Shown here piece after piece: positions 32,574 through 38,453 of a DNA stretch of 38,453 nt. Each line of letters begins with the position of its first letter. The stretch's first letter is position 1. Source of the DNA: Pseudaeromonas sp041911695 (lineage in GTDB: Bacteria; Pseudomonadota; Gammaproteobacteria; Enterobacterales; Aeromonadaceae); contig JAYROM010000161.1 of assembly GCA_041911695.1 (NCBI GenBank), positions 1 to 38,453 on the forward strand, in the 5' to 3' direction. Both the position numbers and the translations under genes were made by a program. Under the pieces are notes generated by a model. That model made no database searches and was not told the origin of the DNA. It worked only from the letters and a program-made list of their open reading frames with translations.

Positions 32574-33785
32574 ATGACGTTAAGCATCTCTTCTCCGGTT
32601 GTGTGTCCGGCCATGCCACGCCGTTCGCGCTGGCACTGGCTGGCCGTGGTCGCTTTGGCGCTGGCCGGTTGTACCACGACCACCGGGCCATCAGGCACCA
32701 CCACCTCGCGCGGTGGTGCGTCCGGTAGTCATACCGGCGGCAAGGCCTCGTCGATATTTGGCAACGCAGGTCAGAAAGCCGCCCCGGTCTTGAGCCCGGA
32801 GGAGCAGGTGATGCGTTATCTGCCCGCCGGCACGCGGGATGCTCGCGGTTGGGCCAAGGAGATTGCTACCGCCTTCAGCACCCAGCGCTTGGCGCTGAAC
32901 CCGGATAATATCTGCGCCGTGCTCGCGGTGGCTGAACAGGAGTCCGGGCTGCATGGTGATCCGGCGGTGCCCGGCTTGCCAACCATTGCCTGGAACGAGA
33001 TTGACCGGCGCGCCAAGAACATGATGGTCCCACCGATGCTGGTGCATGCCGCCTTGTTGGTCAAATCACCGAATGGCAAGAGCTATAGTGAGCGCCTCGA
33101 CAAGGTGCGTACCGAGCGCGAATTGAGTGAAATCTTCGACGATATGATCGGCATGGTGCCGATGGGCCAGAAGCTGTTCGGCCGCCTTAATCCGGTGCAT
33201 ACCGGTGGGCCGATGCAGGTCAGTATCGCCTTTGCCGAGGCGCATCGTGATGGTTACCCGTATCCGGTGCCGACCACGGTACGCAATGAGGTGTTTACCC
33301 GTCGCGGTGGGATCTACTACGGCACCTACCATCTGCTTAACTACCCGGTAGATTACAGCCGGCCGCTGTACCGGTTTGCCGACTTCAATGCCGGTTGGTA
33401 TGCCAGTCGCAATGCCGCATTCCAGTCTGCCATCAACCGTCTGACCGGTGCTCGCCTCGCGCTGGACGGCGATCTGATCCAGTACGACAGCGACGAGGCC
33501 AGCGCCACTGAGCGCGCCTTGCAGGGCATCGCCGGCAAGCTGGATCTGGATAACGGCGATATTCGCAGTGCGCTGAAGAAAGGGCAGACCAAGGAGCTGG
33601 AAACTACCCCGCTATATCGCCGCGTCTATGCACTGGCCGAGCAGCGCGCCGGCCGTAGTCTGCCACGTGAGATGCTGCCTGGCATCAAGCTGGAGAGCCC
33701 GAAGATCACGCGTCAGCTAACCACTGCCTGGTTTGCCCAGCGCGTGGATGGCCGCCATGCGCAATGTCTGGCCCGCGGCCACTGA
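32574..33785 (+). CDS. yaiW: YaiW-family lipoprotein (DUF1615)
   Basis: A 403-residue lipoprotein. The signal peptide ends in a lipobox (ALALAGC, Cys33), followed by a low-complexity Ser/Thr/Gly linker and the DUF1615 domain. Stretches nearly identical to E. coli YaiW include DPAVPGLPTIAWNEIDRRA, MVPMGQKLFGRLNPV, TGGPMQVSIAFAEAH, YRFADFNAGWYASRNAAFQ and LPREMLPGIKLESPKITR. YaiW is an outer-membrane lipoprotein that in E. coli works with the peptide importer SbmA; sbmA is not adjacent here. The ATG at 32574 is chosen for its AGGA 5 bases upstream; an ATG at 32613 would give a shorter signal peptide. Confidence 0.9.
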   Translation: MTLSISSPVVCPAMPRRSRWHWLAVVALALAGCTTTTGPSGTTTSRGGASGSHTGGKASSIFGNAGQKAAPVLSPEEQVMRYLPAGTRDARGWAKEIATAFSTQRLALNPDNICAVLAVAEQESGLHGDPAVPGLPTIAWNEIDRRAKNMMVPPMLVHAALLVKSPNGKSYSERLDKVRTERELSEIFDDMIGMVPMGQKLFGRLNPVHTGGPMQVSIAFAEAHRDGYPYPVPTTVRNEVFTRRGGIYYGTYHLLNYPVDYSRPLYRFADFNAGWYASRNAAFQSAINRLTGARLALDGDLIQYDSDEASATERALQGIAGKLDLDNGDIRSALKKGQTKELETTPLYRRVYALAEQRAGRSLPREMLPGIKLESPKITRQLTTAWFAQRVDGRHAQCLARGH

Positions 33786-33837
33786 GTCGATGACGGTCAC
33801 CTTGGCAGGGGCAGCGCTTGCCATGCCGCTAAAATAC

Positions 33838-33863
33838 AAAACCCCGCAGGCGCGGGGTTTTTT
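33838..33863. terminator. Bidirectional terminator
   Basis: AAAACCCCGC (33838-33847) pairs with GCGGGGTTTT (33852-33861) across AGGC, followed by a six-T run in total. It sits between the convergent stops of the YaiW-type gene and the gene at 33880. Confidence 0.93.
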
Positions 33864-33879
33864 GCTATCTGAAGACGGC

Positions 33880-34644
33880 TTACCACTTGCGTTTGGGTTG
33901 GAACAGCACATCCAGATCGTCTTTCTTCTCTTGCATCTGAATAAGCTCTTTTTGGTTGGCCTGCTCCAGCTGCTCGCTGATTTCACGCAGGCTGGTGCGC
34001 ATATCATCTTCGCGGGTAATCAGCCAGGCATCCTTGTCGTGGATGGCCGCCAAGGTGGCGATCCCCTTATTCAGCATCTGCTTGGCTGAGCCAAACTGGC
34101 GGTTGACGCGGGCATCGAGCGCGCGTTGCATCAGGTTGGCGATATTGACTTTAAGCAGCAACAACTCCAACCGGCGATCTTCTGCGACAAAGGCTTGCGG
34201 GTCGATCTTGCCCTTGTTGTGTTCAATGCGCACCACGGTGCGGATCTTCTTGACCAGCTGCAACATCTGCAGCGCCTGCCGGTCACTGTCTGGCGTACGG
34301 AACACGCTCTCTTCGTTGTTTTGGTAGTTGGCCTGCACATAATTAATCTGTGCCGTGATGTCCTGGATGCGTTGTTGCACCGAGGTCAGTGACGGATTGG
34401 CCTGGGCCACAATACGTAGCGCATCCAGGATTCGATTCTGCAGCAGCAGCATCAAGGTCTTGGTATAAGGCAGGCGGCCGGCATTGAGCAACAGCTCATC
34501 GGCCTCATCAATAATATGCTTTTGGCGCGAGAGGGTGAGGCGGCGATCTGACTCCTGCTTCTGCTTGTACTGCTGGATCATGTTGTAGGCAATGACCAGC
34601 AATAGCAGGATGCCAATGGCGCAAAGCACCAGTGTTAAAACCAT
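33880..34644 (-). CDS. Membrane-anchored helical protein, unknown function
   Basis: A 254-residue protein. One N-terminal membrane helix (about 2-22, VLTLVLCAIGILLLLVIAYN) is followed by a highly charged, Gln/Leu/Glu-rich, almost entirely helical region with coiled-coil character to the end, which closes with the basic LFQPKRKW. The likely topology is a short periplasmic N-terminus with a cytoplasmic body. I do not recognise a family with a known role; similar proteins are, as far as I recall, conserved hypotheticals in Vibrio and Aeromonas. It stands alone, divergent from cysB across 213 bases and convergent with the YaiW-type gene. Confidence 0.8.
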   Translation of the reverse strand: MVLTLVLCAIGILLLLVIAYNMIQQYKQKQESDRRLTLSRQKHIIDEADELLLNAGRLPYTKTLMLLLQNRILDALRIVAQANPSLTSVQQRIQDITAQINYVQANYQNNEESVFRTPDSDRQALQMLQLVKKIRTVVRIEHNKGKIDPQAFVAEDRRLELLLLKVNIANLMQRALDARVNRQFGSAKQMLNKGIATLAAIHDKDAWLITREDDMRTSLREISEQLEQANQKELIQMQEKKDDLDVLFQPKRKW

Positions 34645-34808
34645 GACGTCGGAGCCTCTTTAACGTTCAGGAATTGCCCAGTCCTTTGATCCTACTACAG
34701 CAATGGGTAATCAGGTAGGGGCGGCTCCACAGTTTACGGCTGGATCACATCCCGGATGACCGGGCTGCGGCCGGGGGGTACGTAAATGATCCGCGTAAAA
34801 GATATGTC

Positions 34809-34817
34809 TGGTATAAA
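34809..34817 (+). promoter_or_regulatory. Extended -10 promoter of cysB
   Basis: TGGTATAAA (TG-N-TATAAA) lies 41 bases before the cysB ATG, with no convincing -35. The AT-rich ATAAATAC...CATTATTC between it and the gene could be an autoregulatory CysB site, but this is only suggestive. Confidence 0.5.
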
Positions 34818-34857
34818 CTGTAACTGATAAATACAAGTCCCATTATTCTGGAACGAT

Positions 34858-35832
34858 ATGAAACTGCAGCAGCTGCGCTACATTGTCGAAGTCGCCAATC
34901 ACAGCCTGAATGTCTCCGCCACGGCGGAAAGTCTCTACACCTCGCAACCTGGGATCAGCAAGCAGGTTCGCATGTTGGAGGATGAGCTGGGGATCCAGAT
35001 CTTCGAGCGAAGTGGCAAACACCTGACGCAAGTCACGCCAGCCGGGCGCGATGTACTGCGTATTGCGCAGGAGATCCTGTCCAAGGTGGAGAGCATTCGC
35101 TCGGTCGCCAGCCAGTACACGCATCCGGATCAGGGCTCGTTGAATATCTCTACCACTCACACCCAGGCGCGTTATGCGTTGCCGGATGTGGTACGCCAGT
35201 TCGTCAAACGCTATCCGCGGGTGTCGTTGCATATGCACCAGGGGTCACCCAGCCAGCTCAGCGAGTCGGTGGCCAAGGGGATCTCCGATTTCGCGATTGC
35301 CACCGAAGCGCTGCATCTGTATCAGGATCTGGTGATGCTGCCCTGTTACCACTGGACGCGTTGCCTGCTGGTGCCCAAGGGCCATCCACTCGAAGCGCTG
35401 GAACGGGTCGATATCGAGGATCTGGCGCGGTTCCCGCTGGTCACCTACACCTTCGGGTTTACCGGTCGTTCTGAACTGGACTCAGCGTTCAGTCGTGCTG
35501 GGCTGGAGCCGCATATCGTGTTTACCGCCATCGACGCCGACGTGATCAAGACCTATGTCCGTATGGGGTTGGGCGTCGGGGTGATTGCCAGTATGGCGAT
35601 TGATGAGAAAGAGGATACCGATCTGGTCAAGCTGGATGCCCGCCATCTGTTTCAGTCCAGCACCACCAAGATCTGCTTCCGCCGTGGCATCTTCCTGCGT
35701 GCTTATATGTATGACTTTATGAGCCTGTTTGCGCCACATCTGACCCGCGACATGGTCGACAAGGCGCTGACCATGAAGACCCAATATGACGTCGATATGC
35801 TGTTCAGTGACGTAGAGCTGCCGGTGCGCTAG
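34858..35832 (+). CDS. cysB: LysR-family regulator CysB
   Basis: A 324-residue LysR-type regulator, the same length as E. coli CysB, which activates sulfate assimilation and cysteine genes in response to N-acetylserine. The N-terminal winged helix (MKLQQLRYIVEVANHSLNVS through TSQPGISKQVRMLEDELG) is of the CysB/Cbl type, and the effector domain has ISTTHTQARYALP and YTFGFTGRSELD. Cbl, the paralogue, is slightly shorter and absent from most Aeromonads, so CysB is preferred. It is a single gene ending in a strong hairpin. Confidence 0.94.
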   Translation: MKLQQLRYIVEVANHSLNVSATAESLYTSQPGISKQVRMLEDELGIQIFERSGKHLTQVTPAGRDVLRIAQEILSKVESIRSVASQYTHPDQGSLNISTTHTQARYALPDVVRQFVKRYPRVSLHMHQGSPSQLSESVAKGISDFAIATEALHLYQDLVMLPCYHWTRCLLVPKGHPLEALERVDIEDLARFPLVTYTFGFTGRSELDSAFSRAGLEPHIVFTAIDADVIKTYVRMGLGVGVIASMAIDEKEDTDLVKLDARHLFQSSTTKICFRRGIFLRAYMYDFMSLFAPHLTRDMVDKALTMKTQYDVDMLFSDVELPVR

Positions 35833-35862
35833 CGGAGCGGTAACGAACTGCGATCAAGCACG

Positions 35863-35891
35863 ACAACGCCGGGGTATCCCGGCGTTGTGTT
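35863..35891. terminator. Terminator between convergent cysB and sdaA
   Basis: ACAACGCCGGG (35863-35873) pairs perfectly with CCCGGCGTTGT (35878-35888) around GTAT, then GTT. It is a very stable stem with a short T tract. Confidence 0.8.
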
Positions 35892-35942
35892 ATCAGCTGC
35901 CGCACTGCGCAGCCAGATTGACCGCATCAGAATCCGGGTGGA

Positions 35943-37307
35943 TTAGTCGCACTGGGCGACGCGGATCGCCAGTCCGCCGCGCGAGGTTTCGCGGTAGCGG
36001 GCATCCATATCCTTGCCGGTGGCATACATGGTCTCGATCACCTTATCCAGCGACACCCGCGCCTTGCTGGTGCGGCGTAGCGCCATCCGCGAGGCGTTGA
36101 TCGATTTGACCGCAGCGATGGCATTGCGCTCGATGCATGGCACCTGTACCTGGCCGCCGACCGGATCGCAGGTCAGCCCCAGATTGTGCTCCATGCCGAT
36201 CTCGGCGGCCTGACAGACCTGCTCCGGGCTACCGCCCATCAGGCCGGTCAGCCCTGCCGCCGCCATCGAGCAGGCGACACCGACCTCGCCCTGGCAGCCG
36301 ACTTCGGCGCCGGAGAGCGAGGCGTTCATCTTGTAGAGCAGACCAATCGCTCCGGCGGTGAGCAGGAAGTGGGTCGCCGCCTCTTCATCCACTGGCTGCA
36401 CAAAACGGTCGTAATAGGCGAGGACGGCGGGGATGATCCCGGCAGCGCCATTGGTCGGTGCGGTGACGATGCGCCCACCGGCAGCGTTCTCTTCACTCAC
36501 TGCCAACGCGAAGGTGTTGACCCAGTCAATCACCAGCATCGGGTCGCGGGAGAGGGCATGCTGGCTATTTAACTGGCGATACAGGGCCGCGGCACGGCGC
36601 GGCACGCGCAACGGGCCGGCGAGCAACCCCTCGCGCTCGCAGCCGCGACGGATCGCCGCCTGCATCACCTGCCACAGTTGCAGGCAGCGCTGACGCACGG
36701 CGCGCTCTTCACGCCAGGCCTGCTCATTGCGCAGCATCAGCGCGGCAATCGAGATCTCCTGGGCATGGCACTGCTCGAGCAGGCTGTCGGCGGAGTGAAA
36801 CGGGAAGGTCACGGCGGTGATCGCCTGGCTGATCCCGCCGGCCAGCTCCTCGTCGCGGGCAATAAAGCCGCCGCCCAGCGAATACCAGGTTTCACAGACC
36901 TCCGCGCCATTGGTCAGACGGGCCTGCAGGGTCATACCGTTTTCGTGACGGGGCAGGGGTTGCGGGTCAAACACCAGTTGAATCGCGCTAAATGGCAGCG
37001 GCTGCTCGCCGGCCAACGGCAGTGGCGTGCCATTCTGCCAGGCGGTCAGTCGTGCCGGAATGCTGTCGACATCGACGCTCTCCGGCAACTCGCCCGCCAG
37101 TCCGAGCCAGATAGCCAGATCGGTATGGTGGCCGCGCCCGGTCAGGGCTAATGATCCATGCAGGGTCACCGTGATGGCGCATACCCGTGACAACTGATCC
37201 TGCTGCTGCAGGGCGTGCACGAAATGGCGGGCCGCCAGCATGGGGCCGACCGTGTGTGACGAAGAGGGACCAATCCCGACTTTGAACAGGTCAAAGATAG
37301 ACAGCAT
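35943..37307 (-). CDS. sdaA: L-serine ammonia-lyase (iron-sulfur type)
   Basis: A 454-residue single-chain L-serine dehydratase that converts serine to pyruvate and ammonia using a [4Fe-4S] cluster. The beta domain opens with FDLFKVGIGPSSSHTVGPM; the catalytic alpha domain has TAPTNGAAGIIPAVL, GCQGEVGVACSMAAAG and NLGLTCDPVGGQVQVPC, supplying the cluster cysteines. Length equals E. coli SdaA (454), and the order pabB-nudL-sdaA is as in E. coli, which favours sdaA over sdaB or tdcG. Confidence 0.95.
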   Translation of the reverse strand: MLSIFDLFKVGIGPSSSHTVGPMLAARHFVHALQQQDQLSRVCAITVTLHGSLALTGRGHHTDLAIWLGLAGELPESVDVDSIPARLTAWQNGTPLPLAGEQPLPFSAIQLVFDPQPLPRHENGMTLQARLTNGAEVCETWYSLGGGFIARDEELAGGISQAITAVTFPFHSADSLLEQCHAQEISIAALMLRNEQAWREERAVRQRCLQLWQVMQAAIRRGCEREGLLAGPLRVPRRAAALYRQLNSQHALSRDPMLVIDWVNTFALAVSEENAAGGRIVTAPTNGAAGIIPAVLAYYDRFVQPVDEEAATHFLLTAGAIGLLYKMNASLSGAEVGCQGEVGVACSMAAAGLTGLMGGSPEQVCQAAEIGMEHNLGLTCDPVGGQVQVPCIERNAIAAVKSINASRMALRRTSKARVSLDKVIETMYATGKDMDARYRETSRGGLAIRVAQCD

Positions 37308-37369
37308 GATGTGCTCCGGCTCGTCACCGGCAGGGATACCGGTCTACAGCCTCAATAATAGTGGGATGT

Positions 37370-37399
37370 TTTGTGGCAAAGCTTATCCGTAACCACAAA
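37370..37399 (-). promoter_or_regulatory. Inverted repeat in the sdaA upstream region
   Basis: TTTGTGG (37370-37376) and CCACAAA (37393-37399) form a perfect 7-bp inverted repeat with a 16-base spacer, in the 100-base gap between nudL and sdaA. The spacing puts the half-sites two to three helical turns apart, as for a dimeric regulator. A link to Lrp, which controls sdaA in E. coli, is only a guess. Confidence 0.35.
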
Positions 37400-37407
37400 T
37401 CCCGCAA

Positions 37408-38094
37408 TCAAATTCCGTGCCGGATATTTTGTTTGTTCACAATTGCTGCGGGCCCCTGCAGCTGGCAGGCCAGTTGCCAGAGCATGCGCGCGGTAGCCCC
37501 CCAGATCAGGCGCTGCTGGCAGGTCAGACCGAACACGGTATGCCAATGCTGGTGGCGGAACACCGGCCACTGGCCATAGTTGGCGGGCTCCAGCAGCGGA
37601 GCCAGCGGCACGCTAAACACCTCTGCCACCTCGTCCGGTGCGGGGCGCGGGACCACATCCGGCTCGACCCAGGCCAGAAATGGGGTCACCCGGTAACGGC
37701 TGACCGTACGATGCTCCGGCAAGCGACCGAGCAGATGGATTTTGCTGGCCGGCAGCGCCAGCTCTTCATAGCTTTCGCGTAGCGCGGTAGCCCATAGATC
37801 GGCGTCAGTGTCGTCATAACGCCCGCCGGGAAAGCTGATCTGTCCCGGATGATGGCGCAGCTGATCACTGCGCCGCGTGAGCAGCAGTTGCAGGCCGTCT
37901 GCGGCGGGCAGGATCGGCATCAGCACCGCGGCCTGGCGCCAGCCGGCAGCCGATGTCTCTCTTGGTAGTAGCTCGCCCGGCAACTGTTCGCCCAAGGGCG
38001 GCGCGCTGAGTTGAAACCGGGTCAGAAGCGCCTGCAGCGCGGCGGGCACGGGCGTCGGGTGCGGTTGCGAGCGTCTCATTGATGCACTGCTCAT
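37408..38094 (-). CDS. nudL: NUDIX hydrolase NudL (probable CoA pyrophosphatase)
   Basis: A 228-residue Nudix protein; E. coli NudL is 192. The Nudix box spans about residues 90-112 (GGRYDDTDADLW then ALRESYEEL), preceded by the CoA-Nudix-type segment HHPGQISFPGG. Expected substrates are CoA and its derivatives, or related nucleoside diphosphates. The ATG at 38094 overlaps the pabB stop in ATGA, so the two are coupled; an ATG at 38079 is possible but less so. Confidence 0.92.
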   Translation of the reverse strand: MSSASMRRSQPHPTPVPAALQALLTRFQLSAPPLGEQLPGELLPRETSAAGWRQAAVLMPILPAADGLQLLLTRRSDQLRHHPGQISFPGGRYDDTDADLWATALRESYEELALPASKIHLLGRLPEHRTVSRYRVTPFLAWVEPDVVPRPAPDEVAEVFSVPLAPLLEPANYGQWPVFRHQHWHTVFGLTCQQRLIWGATARMLWQLACQLQGPAAIVNKQNIRHGI

Positions 38095-38453
38095 GGCTGT
38101 ACCTTGCCCAGCACCGGCAGGATGCGCCCTAGCTTGTGGAAGGTCTCCTGATACTCGTCATCGACCTGCGAGTCGGCGACGATGCCGCCGCCGGCCCAGA
38201 CATACAACCGGCCCTGCTCTGCCAGCAGGGTGCGGATGGTGATGCTGGTGTCCATCCGGCCATGCACGCTGACATAGCCGATGCTGCCGCAGTAGCCATT
38301 GCGCCGGTGCGGCTCGAGCTGTTCGATGATCTCCCTGGCGCGGATCTTCGGCGCGCCGGTGATCGAGCCGCCCGGAAAGCAGGCGCGCAGCAGATCCAGC
38401 CCGTCCAGTCCGTCAGCCAGCTCGCCGGTGATGGTGGAGACCAGATGGTGGAC
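38091..38453 (-). CDS. pabB: Aminodeoxychorismate synthase component I, 3' part
   Basis: The frame is open from the right window edge; the visible 120 residues are the C-terminus. PabB converts chorismate and ammonia to 4-amino-4-deoxychorismate for folate synthesis. Seen are the chorismate-binding enzyme motifs ACFPGGSITGAPKIRA, YCGSIGYVS and WAGGGIVADSQVDDEYQET, with the metal-binding and catalytic glutamates of the family. The PGGSITGAPK form (with Lys after GAP) is typical of PabB rather than TrpE. The stop overlaps the nudL start. Confidence 0.95.
   Translation of the reverse strand, partial: VHHLVSTITGELADGLDGLDLLRACFPGGSITGAPKIRAREIIEQLEPHRRNGYCGSIGYVSVHGRMDTSITIRTLLAEQGRLYVWAGGGIVADSQVDDEYQETFHKLGRILPVLGKVQP

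Noticed and set aside
1..38453. Mobile elements, prophage, CRISPR, toxin-antitoxin or defence islands
   Set aside because: No transposase, integrase, phage, Cas or restriction motif, no direct-repeat array with spacers, and no tRNA-linked junction were seen. Genes are housekeeping or conserved accessory types.

Overview
The window reads as core chromosome of a gammaproteobacterium, most likely Aeromonadales (Aeromonas or a close relative). This rests on protein resemblance and on gene neighbourhoods shared with Escherichia coli (lapB-pyrF, pabB-nudL-sdaA, smrB/prmB-aroC-yfcL), combined with a rhombosortase, an EAL-HDOD protein and a lysine-riboswitch NhaC-type transporter, which are more typical of Aeromonas, Vibrio and Shewanella. 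Gene density is high. I saw no insertion sequence, prophage, CRISPR array, tRNA or rRNA, and no block with clearly foreign composition. Both ends cut a gene: lapB on the left and pabB on the right.

Layout. 1-2650: end of lapB, pyrF, a rhombosortase and hns. 2650-3454: the only long gap, AT-rich on its left, with the hns promoter and, on its right, a promoter followed by a clear lysine riboswitch that precedes an NhaC-family transporter (3455-5032). 5.1-8.5 kb: thymidine kinase, an EAL-HDOD c-di-GMP protein and a FadL porin. 8.7-15.1 kb: a tightly overlapping six-gene minus-strand operon, MoxR ATPase, DUF58, DUF4381, BatA-like VWA, a fused VWA-TPR (BatB+BatC) protein and BatD. Divergent from it, 15.3-18.8 kb: fadI-fadJ, the beta-oxidation complex. 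18.9-24.5 kb: a pitrilysin-type protease without a signal peptide, sixA, a small conserved-looking protein and a YbjL-type transporter.

24.5-28.6 kb: smrB, prmB, aroC, a TerC-family protein (YgdQ-like) and yfcL. 28.7-30.2 kb: a two-gene signalling unit, a receiver fused to a CheC-type phosphatase domain plus a stand-alone PAS protein. 30.4-34.6 kb: nfsA, an HcaT-like MFS transporter, a YaiW-type lipoprotein and a membrane-anchored helical protein of unknown role. 34.8-38.4 kb: cysB, sdaA, nudL and the 3' part of pabB.

Functional themes are fatty-acid uptake and oxidation (fadL, fadI, fadJ), envelope maintenance and export (LapB, rhombosortase, Bat operon, YaiW), signalling (EAL-HDOD, receiver-CheC/PAS, SixA) and amino-acid metabolism (lysine transport, chorismate, cysteine regulation, serine breakdown). 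The parts most worth following up are the lysine riboswitch with its apparent translational switch, the receiver-CheC/PAS pair, the Bat operon with its batB-batC fusion, and the unassigned proteins at 22462 and 33880. I did not find a convincing wholly new multi-gene system.
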